DNA from: Campylobacterota bacterium | GTDB lineage: Bacteria > Campylobacterota > Campylobacteria > Campylobacterales > Arcobacteraceae | Assembly: GCA_003643835.1 (NCBI GenBank) | Contig: QMKX01000007.1 | Location: forward strand, 1-61,701 | DNA length: 61,701 nucleotides | Direction: 5' to 3' | Shown: positions 28,025 to 35,993 of the stretch, piece by piece | How the letters are laid out: each line of letters begins with the position of its first letter | How positions within the stretch are numbered: the stretch's first letter is position 1 | The notes under the pieces: generated by a model | Told to the model about the DNA's origin: nothing | What the model saw: the letters and a program-made list of their open reading frames with translations, nothing else | The model's database searches: none | Translations under genes and position numbers: made by a program

Positions 28025-29650
28025 CTAACCACCATCAAAAAACCCACTATGAACTCCAGGAAGCATAACTTCACTGCCAAACTTAGTGTCGCTTACTCGC
28101 AAAGTTTGAGTAGGGTATGCTATAGAGATATCGTCGGCTTTCAAAAACTCACTCAATATAGCCATAGATACTTTGCTTCGAAGTGAAAGTGTAGCATATG
28201 AGTTCGTCATATACCATGTTGATATCACTATGCCATATGGCTCTAAAAATGAAAATATACGAGGCTCTGGATTTGCACTTCTTAGCACATATTTTGTTCG
28301 TAGTTTGTCAAGCCTTTTTTTCGCTAACTCAGTGTATCCTATAGAATGTTTTTTGGCAACTTGTGTAGCTAAACTTACTGCTTTTTCGTAGTTTGAATCA
28401 AATGTAATATATAGGTCAATACTATCCCATACTGTTCTCATGCTATCGTATGTATAGTTTGCTATAAGGTCTGTAAATACATAGTTGTTTGGCACGAAAA
28501 ATACCCTGCCACTTCTTCTATTTTTCATATAACTTGTAAGTGTGATATCTTCTCTTATAGATATCTTAAACATACTAATATCAAGCACATCACCGACAAC
28601 TTCCAAACCACTTCTCGTCACTTTTATTCTATCACCAACATTGATAGAGCCGCTAGTCATGATAACCATCCAGCCAAATATGGACATAAACCAATCTTTT
28701 AAAGCGATAGCGATACCAGCGGAAGCAAACCCTAAAAATGTGACAAGATACGAAGCATTTTCTATATATGAAAAAAGTAAAATAAATATTATTAGTATTA
28801 CTAAAATAAAATTTATAATTTTATTGATAGTGTAGTGTCTATCATCTTCATCTATGTATCGTTTAAAAAGCTTTCTCAAGCCAATCGATAAACCAACCAA
28901 CACAATTATCACAAACAATATCTTAAGTGTCCTGCTGGTTTCATCGACTATTAGTTCATTTACTTCCAGTGAAACTCTATTGATTTTTTTGCTGTATAGG
29001 TTATCGGTAGTAGATACGATATCCAGCACCAACTCAAAATCTTTTTGATACTCTTTAGAAGCGAGTAATCTATCGTGATAATATTTAGAATCACTAATAC
29101 TATCCATCTTTTGCAAAAGATCGTTTTTTTGAATTATAAGTTTGTATATATCTTTTATATAGTTTTTGTTTTGTGTATATTGATTTTTTTGAGCTTGGAG
29201 CTGTTTTTTATATGAAAATGCCTCAACAATAGAAAAAGGATTTGTAACTTTTGGCAAGCTGCTTATCTCTTTTGGTTTTATTTTGTTGCCTATTGGTGAT
29301 TCTTTGTATTGCTCTACAAGTTCGAGTTCTCTTTTTTTTATATTGATTTTGTTTTTTAATTGGCGGGTTAGTTCTTGGTATTTATTTTCTTTGCGGTTTT
29401 TATATTTATCGTATTTACTGTTTAACTCATAAAGTTGCTGTTGCATAGTTTTATACAAAAGATAATTTTTGTAGCGTTTTATCCATATGTTGTCGTTTAA
29501 TTTTTTGTTTATATCTTCTACTTCTTGTTCGAGCGATGATATATCTTTGAGCGCAAGAAGCGACAAATTTTCTATACTGGTGTTTTGTTCGTCTGCCATA
29601 GCAAACAAACTTACAAAAACAAAAACAAAAATAGACAATATCTTTTTCAA
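28025..29650 (-). CDS. MscS-family mechanosensitive channel with a long periplasmic coiled coil
   Basis: About 541 residues: signal peptide MKKILSIFVFVFVSLFAMA, a Lys/Glu-rich coiled-coil periplasmic region to about 210, four hydrophobic segments (about 230-330), the pore-lining GFASAGIAIALKDW, then the cytoplasmic MscS beta domain. The start is best placed at TTG 29650: GGAG lies 8 bases upstream and its TTGA overlaps the aroB stop. A GTG at 29659 is in frame but has the GGAG directly against it. Acts as an osmotic safety valve by family; gating stimulus not shown. Confidence 0.85.
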   Translation of the reverse strand: MKKILSIFVFVFVSLFAMADEQNTSIENLSLLALKDISSLEQEVEDINKKLNDNIWIKRYKNYLLYKTMQQQLYELNSKYDKYKNRKENKYQELTRQLKNKINIKKRELELVEQYKESPIGNKIKPKEISSLPKVTNPFSIVEAFSYKKQLQAQKNQYTQNKNYIKDIYKLIIQKNDLLQKMDSISDSKYYHDRLLASKEYQKDFELVLDIVSTTDNLYSKKINRVSLEVNELIVDETSRTLKILFVIIVLVGLSIGLRKLFKRYIDEDDRHYTINKIINFILVILIIFILLFSYIENASYLVTFLGFASAGIAIALKDWFMSIFGWMVIMTSGSINVGDRIKVTRSGLEVVGDVLDISMFKISIREDITLTSYMKNRRSGRVFFVPNNYVFTDLIANYTYDSMRTVWDSIDLYITFDSNYEKAVSLATQVAKKHSIGYTELAKKRLDKLRTKYVLRSANPEPRIFSFLEPYGIVISTWYMTNSYATLSLRSKVSMAILSEFLKADDISIAYPTQTLRVSDTKFGSEVMLPGVHSGFFDGG

Positions 29651-30678
29651 GTAAAACACTCCAATGTTTTGATTATATCATATTTTTCTAAATCTAAAGT
29701 TATAATATATTGTCCTATGTTTTTTGGTAAAATAAACTTAATTTTATCATCGGTTGATTTTTTGTCCAAAAAGAATTTATCATAAAATTTTTCAACATTC
29801 TTTATATTGTAATATATCGGCAGATTATAACTTTGGAGTAGCTGTTTTATTTGTTTGGCTTCATTTTGTGTCATAAATCCAAGCGATACGCATAGGTTGT
29901 TTGCCATAACTATACCAATACTCACGGCTTCACCGTGTAAATAAAGTTTGTAATTGGTCTCATTTTCTATCACATGTGCAAATGTGTGTCCATAGTTCAA
30001 TGCTGCTCTAACTCCGCGCTCTTTTTCGTCTTTTGCTACAACATAAGCTTTGGTTTTGACAGACAGCTCTATAGCTTTTTGTATATTTTTGTCATTTAGC
30101 CTGTTGTTTTGAAGCCATATAAAAAACTTCTTGTCAAAACACACTGCCATCTTGACTATCTCTGCTACTCCTGCACTAAACTCTCGTGGTGGAAGCGTGT
30201 TTAAAAAGTATTTGTCTATATAGACGGCACTTGGCTGATGAAATGAACCTATAAGATTTTTGCCAAACTTATTATTGATACCTGTTTTGCCTCCGACACT
30301 AGCATCTACTTGAGATAGCAGTGTGGTGGGTATCTGTATAAACTTGATACCTCGCTGATATATAGACGCAGCAAATCCTACCATATCGCCTACTACACCA
30401 CCACCAAATGCTATGAGAGTGGATTGTCTGTTGAGTTTTTGTGTAAAACAGTGGTCTAATATAGTCAAGACCGTATCCATATTTTTGTATCTCTCGCCAT
30501 CTTTTATAGCTATAACCGATATATGTTTTGCTTTTATGTTTTCTAACAAATAGTTTAGATGTAGTTTTTCTATAGTTGTGTTTGTCACTATGACTATTTT
30601 AGTCTTAAACTTTATTTTGATTAGCTTGTCTATCAAAACTTTGTATTTGGTATGATTTAAGTTTATATCTATAGTAAT
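29647..30678 (-). CDS. aroB: 3-dehydroquinate synthase, probable ATT start
   Basis: Second enzyme of the shikimate pathway. GDGERYKN, FGGGVVGDMVGFAAS, IPTTLLSQVDASVGGKTGIN and the zinc-binding GHTFAHVIE block are clear. The first ATG/GTG/TTG in frame (TTG 30636) would cut off a conserved N-terminal strand. The frame is open upstream and encodes TIDINLNHTKYKVL, which matches the family N-terminus. No ATG, GTG or TTG occurs between an in-frame TAG (30703-30705) and 30636. ATT at 30676-30678 has AAAAGGA six bases upstream, giving 343 residues. It is followed by mscS (TTGA overlap). Confidence 0.9.
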   Translation of the reverse strand: MTIDINLNHTKYKVLIDKLIKIKFKTKIVIVTNTTIEKLHLNYLLENIKAKHISVIAIKDGERYKNMDTVLTILDHCFTQKLNRQSTLIAFGGGVVGDMVGFAASIYQRGIKFIQIPTTLLSQVDASVGGKTGINNKFGKNLIGSFHQPSAVYIDKYFLNTLPPREFSAGVAEIVKMAVCFDKKFFIWLQNNRLNDKNIQKAIELSVKTKAYVVAKDEKERGVRAALNYGHTFAHVIENETNYKLYLHGEAVSIGIVMANNLCVSLGFMTQNEAKQIKQLLQSYNLPIYYNIKNVEKFYDKFFLDKKSTDDKIKFILPKNIGQYIITLDLEKYDIIKTLECFT

Positions 30679-30684
30679 ATCTTG

Positions 30685-30690
30685 TCCTTT
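30685..30690 (-). promoter_or_regulatory. Shine-Dalgarno that sets the aroB ATT start
   Basis: AAAGGA on the minus strand with a 6-base spacer (CAAGAT) to ATT at 30678. A GATAAT -10-like box lies at 30698-30703, so the transcript would begin just before this site and upstream starts are excluded. Confidence 0.6.
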
Positions 30691-30731
30691 TGAGTATATT
30701 ATCTAAAAAATCTAAAACTTAAACTATTGAA

Positions 30732-31874
30732 TTATTTTTTTAAAAGAAAAATGAACTCTTGATTTTGTTTTTGATTGTCATTTACCCATTGATTCGTCCA
30801 GCTCATATTTGCCATAACATTTTTTTTGTAATCAATTGCAATCATCTTTAATAGTTTACCATGCTTGGATAGTATATTTTTGAGCTCTTCCATATTTGCT
30901 CTGCCACCAGAACTATAAGAAAATGCAATATATTTTGCATTTGTTTTTTCTATTAGTTTGTCTATCGTATTAATGACAGCAAATTTACCATTTGTATCTT
31001 TTCTGAACTCTTCAAATTTTGATATAGATTGTGTGTCGGAACTATCTTTTCTTCTCATAGCTTTGCCAAAAACTTCTGGTTTATCATTTTTTATTATTGT
31101 AGTCCAGATATGATAATATGATGCATATCTTACTCTAGAGGCTGGCATCTTATCATTGCTTGAACCGTATGGAGGATCAAAATATGCAAAATCTGGTTTA
31201 CTTTCTTTGATTGTATTAAAAATATCATCTTGTATAATAATATTTTCTTTTTTATTCATAAATAAATTTGGTACTTCAAGTTCCATATTGTTAAATGAAC
31301 GAGCAGACCAGCTTTTTAAATAGGAAGTATAATGTCCTAATGTGCTATCTACCTTATCCATTGCTAAAATTAGAGATGTTAGAGCAACTGATTTATCAAT
31401 TTCATCAAGACATAGATTGTCTATCTCATTTCTTATTGCATCTAACTTTTTTGTATTGTGTGCTTGCCAAGGTTTTTTGCCTCCGTCTTTTCCTGTAGCA
31501 TAACCATTTTTATCAACAATACCTCCATAATATTCTGTGAACCACCCGCTTACAGGTTTTGTTGAGTTTAGATGATTTATAAGTTCTTTATAATAAGATT
31601 TATCTTTATTGTTTTTAAGATAACATGTGCCCAAAATATAGGACCAATCCGAAATATCATTTGAAGTTACTTGAAAACCAAGTTGTGAAAATGCCTGTGA
31701 TACTCTAGTAGTACCAGCAAAACCATCAAGCACTGTTTTTATATCCAATCCTTCTACTAGCGAGATTATTTGTGGTAATAACTTTAGTTTTGAACCTGTA
31801 TATTTTATCGCTTGTGTTTTGGGGATGGTTGTCAATAACTCTGGAAACAAAGTTTTTGTATTGTTGGACTTCAA
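30732..31874 (-). CDS. D12-class DNA adenine methyltransferase of a second R-M system
   Basis: 380 residues. KYTGSKLKLLPQI (24-36), motif I DGFAGTTRVSQ (50-60) and catalytic DPPYGS (about 233-238) mark an N6-adenine methylase. The start is TTG sharing bases with the TGA of the upstream endonuclease gene, so its translation appears coupled to that of the nuclease. No homology of detail to the other R-M methylases in the window beyond the class motifs. It ends just before the aroB promoter region. Confidence 0.85.
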   Translation of the reverse strand: MKSNNTKTLFPELLTTIPKTQAIKYTGSKLKLLPQIISLVEGLDIKTVLDGFAGTTRVSQAFSQLGFQVTSNDISDWSYILGTCYLKNNKDKSYYKELINHLNSTKPVSGWFTEYYGGIVDKNGYATGKDGGKKPWQAHNTKKLDAIRNEIDNLCLDEIDKSVALTSLILAMDKVDSTLGHYTSYLKSWSARSFNNMELEVPNLFMNKKENIIIQDDIFNTIKESKPDFAYFDPPYGSSNDKMPASRVRYASYYHIWTTIIKNDKPEVFGKAMRRKDSSDTQSISKFEEFRKDTNGKFAVINTIDKLIEKTNAKYIAFSYSSGGRANMEELKNILSKHGKLLKMIAIDYKKNVMANMSWTNQWVNDNQKQNQEFIFLLKK

Positions 31875-32716
31875 AGTTTATTTTCTTTTTTCAAAATAGT
31901 AATATTTTTTTTGATCTCTTTTAGAGCTTTTTCGTGACCACTTTGGCTTGAAACAAGTGAATGAGAAAATAGCTTAACAAGAACCGTATTGTGTGAGTAA
32001 TCTATCCACCCATTTGTCACACTTGTGAAATAATCTAATGCATTCTTCGTATTTGTCCACAGCCCTCTTTGTAAAGCATTAGCAGAAGCACCACCATATC
32101 TAACCTCACAAATATAACCATCATTTTTGTCATAAAACCTATATGCAGGATGTTTTCTGCCGTTTCCTAATGAGATTTTTTTTATTATAGATGTATTTTT
32201 TTTAGCCAAAATAACATTAAATACTAAAATATTACACTTCTTTTCTTTTTCGTCGTATATCAATGGTAAAACATTGATATCACCAAAATTTAAAAACTCT
32301 TTAGATGAAAAGATTTTTTCAATAATGTCTCTTTTTTTTATCTCTTTCCCTATTTTTTCCAAATATGGAAACATACTAAAGCTCTTGTCGGTAGAAAGCT
32401 GAAGTGGTCCATCACCATATGCTTTGAGACTAACTGGGAATTCTTCTCCAGTTATTTCATTGTTTATAGTAATATCTTCTTCTTTTGACTTTGCTCTAAA
32501 TAAATCTTTACCTACATGTATAGAATTAAAATCATACATGTATTGATTGATAAACTCAGCGATAGCTATCTCTGCTAAATCTCCATGTGTTTTGTTGCCT
32601 ATAAGTCTCATAGTGAAAATATTACTAAGTGTAGTAGTTATTAGTTTGGGATGTTTTTTTATCAACAGGGAAAATCGTTTTATAAAATCACCGTAAGGGC
32701 TTTTTGTTGCGTTCAT
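31871..32716 (-). CDS. Putative type II restriction endonuclease of the second R-M system
   Basis: 281 residues with no membrane segments. Inferred from linkage to the methylase and from a possible PD-(D/E)xK core: Glu49 in the early helix GDLAEIAIAEF, Asp81 in EEDITI, and SLK (96-98) followed by AYGDGPLQLS. Transcribed before its methylase, an order that usually needs separate control. ATG start with AAAGGAAC upstream. Specificity unknown. Confidence 0.65.
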   Translation of the reverse strand: MNATKSPYGDFIKRFSLLIKKHPKLITTTLSNIFTMRLIGNKTHGDLAEIAIAEFINQYMYDFNSIHVGKDLFRAKSKEEDITINNEITGEEFPVSLKAYGDGPLQLSTDKSFSMFPYLEKIGKEIKKRDIIEKIFSSKEFLNFGDINVLPLIYDEKEKKCNILVFNVILAKKNTSIIKKISLGNGRKHPAYRFYDKNDGYICEVRYGGASANALQRGLWTNTKNALDYFTSVTNGWIDYSHNTVLVKLFSHSLVSSQSGHEKALKEIKKNITILKKENKL

Positions 32717-32769
32717 TATGTGTTCCTTTTGTATATTAGTTTAAAATATTATCATTTTATCCAAACAAC

Positions 32770-34596
32770 CTAAAACTTAAACTTCAATCCACCATAATAA
32801 GCAATAGGAGTTGTGGCATAACCATCTACTGTTTGATATTTTTTGTCAAATAGATTTGATATTTTGGCAAATATCTTTATATCGTCATCTATCTTGTGGT
32901 TGATATTTATATTGTGTATAGCATATTTGCCTGTCTGGCTGCCATATTTTGTAGGTGTGTTTGTCCAGCTATAGTTTCGGTCATATCTACTACCCACATA
33001 CTCCCCATTTAAACCTATGTGAGTATCGGTAAATCCATAATAATCCAAACTATATTTTAAACTCTCTTTTGGCACACGACCTAATGTATGCTTATTTGTA
33101 TCTTGGGCTTTTACTATATTTGTGTAGCCTAAACTCAAAAGTATATCGCCATAAGCTTTTTTGGTATCTACTTCGTATCCGCTTATGTGGCTTTGTCCGC
33201 TTATATTTTCATATTTTTGAACCCAGTTTATCTGGTCTTGTATCTTGGTGTCAAAGTAGCTTAAGCTTATATTGTTGTATGCTATAGTTGTATCAAATGA
33301 GTCTATATTTTCTGGTTTTAGTTTGTCGTTTGCTCCCCACTGACCATACATTTGAGATAATGTTGGCACTTTGTAGGCAGTTCCATAGTTTGTATTTATA
33401 TGCAGATATTTTGTTATGTTGTATTTTATACCTATTTTTCCTGTAGCTTTGTCCTCAAACTTGTCGTAGTTGTCTTGTCTTAGCGATACAGTCGCCACAA
33501 AGTTATCAAAGTTAGAACTATTTGTCAAAAAGTAGCTACTATTTAATACATATTGGGTTTGATTTTTGTCTATTTGTCGCATATTGTTATAAGTTGATTT
33601 TTTGTTTTCTATACCAAATATCACAAAACTATTTTCAAGATACAATATACGACTTGTCGCCCCAGTCTCTTTGATATTGCCATCAAATTTATCTGTTGTG
33701 TCTCTATTGGTCGCTCCAAACGATGGTGTAGCCTCTCTTTCAAACTTTGAGTATTTTGTATATATATCATGTGTTGCCAAGTTGTTGCTGTGCTTGTAGT
33801 TTGCTTTTAGTAAAGTTGTGCGGCTTTTGTTGTTTTGGAGTTCGTCGTCTGGGTTGCCAAAGCTGTCGTAGTCGCTTTTAGTCTTTATGGTTTTGCCTTG
33901 TAGGGTGATTTTATTTGTATCGTCTATGTTGTATGTAGCTTTGAGTGATGTTGATAGGTTTTGATATTTATCATCTTCATAGTTTTGTATATCTTTATTT
34001 TTTGGCGATATTGCCGTGAAGCCATTGCTAATAAGCCTGACAAAACCTAACTTAATATCAAACTTTTTTGCTCCATACGATAGATATCCTTTGTAGCTGT
34101 TTGTTGAGAAACTTCCATAACCTATAGTTGAAGCACCGTTAAATCCTGTTTTGGTTTTTTTGGTGATGATATTTATGACACCACCACTCGCATCTGCTCC
34201 CCATATACCGCTTTGAGCTCCTTTTATGATTTCTATTTGCTCTATATCATCTACTATCAGATTTTGTATAAAAGCTGTGGCGGTTAGTGTGGTTATGTCG
34301 TTGTATCTTATGCCATCTATTAGCACCAAAGTGTGCTTTTGATGGCTCCCTCGGATTTTGATAGAGGCGGTTTGCCCTATACCACCATCTTGTGTGAAAC
34401 TTATACCAATAGCTAAGTTTATAGCCTCTAATAGTGTGTTGATATTTTTCTCTTTTATCTCTACACTCGTGATGATATACATATTAGTTGTCGTATCTTT
34501 TATATTTTGTTTTGATTTTGCAGCACTATATACCACTGCTTCATTTGCATATAAACTTATATACAAAACGAATATATATAGATATATTTTTTTCAT
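32770..34596 (-). CDS. TonB-dependent outer-membrane receptor (BtuB-like)
   Basis: 608 residues: signal peptide MKKIYLYIFVLYISLYA, plug domain with IKIRGSHQKHTLVLIDGIRY and IEIIKGAQSGIWGADAS, then a 22-strand-type barrel ending in GLKFKF with the terminal aromatic residue. The plug resembles the cobalamin/siderophore group, but no cobalamin riboswitch or Fur box was recognised upstream, so the ligand is not assigned. A TonB-like protein is encoded at 39787-40485. A 51-codon small ORF ends 37 bases upstream. Confidence 0.9.
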   Translation of the reverse strand: MKKIYLYIFVLYISLYANEAVVYSAAKSKQNIKDTTTNMYIITSVEIKEKNINTLLEAINLAIGISFTQDGGIGQTASIKIRGSHQKHTLVLIDGIRYNDITTLTATAFIQNLIVDDIEQIEIIKGAQSGIWGADASGGVINIITKKTKTGFNGASTIGYGSFSTNSYKGYLSYGAKKFDIKLGFVRLISNGFTAISPKNKDIQNYEDDKYQNLSTSLKATYNIDDTNKITLQGKTIKTKSDYDSFGNPDDELQNNKSRTTLLKANYKHSNNLATHDIYTKYSKFEREATPSFGATNRDTTDKFDGNIKETGATSRILYLENSFVIFGIENKKSTYNNMRQIDKNQTQYVLNSSYFLTNSSNFDNFVATVSLRQDNYDKFEDKATGKIGIKYNITKYLHINTNYGTAYKVPTLSQMYGQWGANDKLKPENIDSFDTTIAYNNISLSYFDTKIQDQINWVQKYENISGQSHISGYEVDTKKAYGDILLSLGYTNIVKAQDTNKHTLGRVPKESLKYSLDYYGFTDTHIGLNGEYVGSRYDRNYSWTNTPTKYGSQTGKYAIHNININHKIDDDIKIFAKISNLFDKKYQTVDGYATTPIAYYGGLKFKF

Positions 34597-34633
34597 TTTA
34601 ATCCTTTTTATTTGTTGTTGGTTTATAAAAAGT

Positions 34634-34789
34634 TTAAAGTGGCGGAGCTGTGCTAATTGGTATTAGTTCGTATGGTTTTGGGTTATGGTGGTATGAAGTT
34701 TGTGCTGAAATTAGTTTGTTTATCGTTGAATACATAGCGATAGTAGCAAGGTTAAAATATCTTTTTTTGTATCCTTTTAGGTTTTTCAA
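34634..34789 (-). CDS. Small ORF between hemJ and the TonB-dependent receptor (51 aa)
   Basis: Open frame of 51 codons starting at TTG 34789, directly after the hemJ stop, and ending TAA 37 bases before the receptor start. The product begins MKNLKGYKKRYFNLATIAMY, is basic, has no clear membrane helix, and ends STAPPL. An internal ATG (34735) would give 33 residues. No Shine-Dalgarno is obvious, so coupling to hemJ is required if translated. It could be a leader peptide, a small protein or a chance frame. I do not recognise a family. Confidence 0.35.
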   Translation of the reverse strand: MKNLKGYKKRYFNLATIAMYSTINKLISAQTSYHHNPKPYELIPISTAPPL

Positions 34790-34790
34790 G

Positions 34791-35294
34791 CTATTTTTTG
34801 CTTGCTATGATATATATGATGACAGCAAAAAAAAGTGTAATACCAATACTAAAATACACAGGCATAAATTTTAACACAGCATATGTGATGATAAGTATAG
34901 ATAATATAGTCGGCACTTCGTTATACGCTCGAAAAAAGCTACCCTTTTTGTGGCAAGCATCGTTTGATAGTTTGACACGATAATACTCCAAACTAAATGA
35001 ATAAACCACCAAAGCCAAAGCCAAAGTGAGTTTAAGCCAAAACCACAACCCGCTATCTAGCAAAGCAGGATTTAGTGCTATCATAGCCCCGCCACTTATG
35101 ACTGTAGCCCACAAGGCGGGAAGTCCTATATATTTGTATAATTTATACTCTTGTATCTTGACTACTTCGACAAACTGCTTTTTGTTTTTGTGTTCTTGAT
35201 GATAGACATAAAGCCGTGGTAGATAAAAGAGCACCGCCATCCACGAAACAAACGATATGATATGAAAAACCAAGATATAGTTATAATACTCCAT
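34791..35294 (-). CDS. hemJ: Protoporphyrinogen IX oxidase, HemJ family
   Basis: 167-residue inner-membrane protein with four to five helices. The N-terminal FHIISFVSWMAVLFYLPRLY (10-29), with His11, and a central KLTLALALVVY segment match HemJ, which oxidises protoporphyrinogen in heme synthesis. With hemN (24021-25388) this covers late heme steps. It follows pssA after 8 bases on the same strand. Confidence 0.88.
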   Translation of the reverse strand: MEYYNYILVFHIISFVSWMAVLFYLPRLYVYHQEHKNKKQFVEVVKIQEYKLYKYIGLPALWATVISGGAMIALNPALLDSGLWFWLKLTLALALVVYSFSLEYYRVKLSNDACHKKGSFFRAYNEVPTILSILIITYAVLKFMPVYFSIGITLFFAVIIYIIASKK

Positions 35295-35302
35295 AATCTA
35301 TC

Positions 35303-35881
35303 TTATAGGTGTGGGATTTTCATTTTTGAGTTAAGCGACCAACCGATAATCGTGACAAAACCCAATACAAGATACAATGTTGGCATACCAAATAAAACAG
35401 GAACAAAACCAAAATGCCACAAAAGATATACAATCCACAACAATATAGCACCCAAAGGTGTCGGCACACCTATAAAATACTTTTCAACTTCTCCTTGTGT
35501 TGAGTTTATATTAAATGATATTAGTCGTCTAAGTCCGCTGATGATATAATATGTAAATACAAAAAAAACTAAAAAACCATTTATGATAAGCTCACTACCA
35601 TCAATGATTGCAAAATAGATAAACATCACGGGCACTATGACAAAAGATAAAAAATCAGCATAACTATCAAGCTGGATACCAAAAGCGGTCGATAGGTTAT
35701 ATTTTCGTGCTACCTTGCCATCAAGTATATCAAATGCACCACTAGCCCAAGCAAACAAGGTAGCACCGAGAAACTCACAGTGTGTTATGAAATATATAGC
35801 CATCACACCTGAAGATATATTAAAAAATGTTATAATATTTGCTAAGTTAAAATGGCTATTTTTGTCATAAAAAAATGTCAT
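35303..35881 (-). CDS. pssA: CDP-diacylglycerol-serine O-phosphatidyltransferase
   Basis: Makes phosphatidylserine, the substrate of Psd (20426-21241). 192-residue membrane protein with the complete CDP-alcohol transferase motif: D54 G55 x2 A58 R59 x8 G68 x3 D72 x3 D76. ATG at 35881 has AAAGGTG upstream and is preferred to TTG 35902, which lies inside a leader hairpin. Followed by hemJ. Confidence 0.92.
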   Translation of the reverse strand: MTFFYDKNSHFNLANIITFFNISSGVMAIYFITHCEFLGATLFAWASGAFDILDGKVARKYNLSTAFGIQLDSYADFLSFVIVPVMFIYFAIIDGSELIINGFLVFFVFTYYIISGLRRLISFNINSTQGEVEKYFIGVPTPLGAILLWIVYLLWHFGFVPVLFGMPTLYLVLGFVTIIGWSLNSKMKIPHL

Positions 35882-35900
35882 ATCACACCTTTTGGCTTTC

Positions 35901-35925
35901 AAATAGATTTAAAAACAATCTATTT
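35901..35925 (-). promoter_or_regulatory. Inverted repeat in the pssA leader
   Basis: Perfect 9-bp stem AAATAGATT/AATCTATTT with a 7-base loop, between a minus-strand TAAAAT -10-like box (35931-35936) and the pssA Shine-Dalgarno. It could be a 5' mRNA hairpin or a protein-binding site near the transcription start. Confidence 0.45.
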
Positions 35926-35969
35926 TTTCTATTTTATCATAAAAACTTAAAAGTTTCATATTATTATGA

Positions 35970-35975
35970 TACAAT
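35970..35975 (+). promoter_or_regulatory. -10 box of the ilvD operon
   Basis: TACAAT in ATGATACAATAATA, 18 bases before the ilvD ATG, followed by AAAAAAGG as Shine-Dalgarno. Confidence 0.45.
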
Positions 35976-35993
35976 AATAAAAAAGGTAAATAT

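Noticed and set aside
34597-34790. Cobalamin riboswitch or Fur box upstream of the TonB-dependent receptor
   Set aside because: No B12-box-like conserved core or 19-bp Fur-type dyad could be recognised; the space is largely taken by the small ORF.
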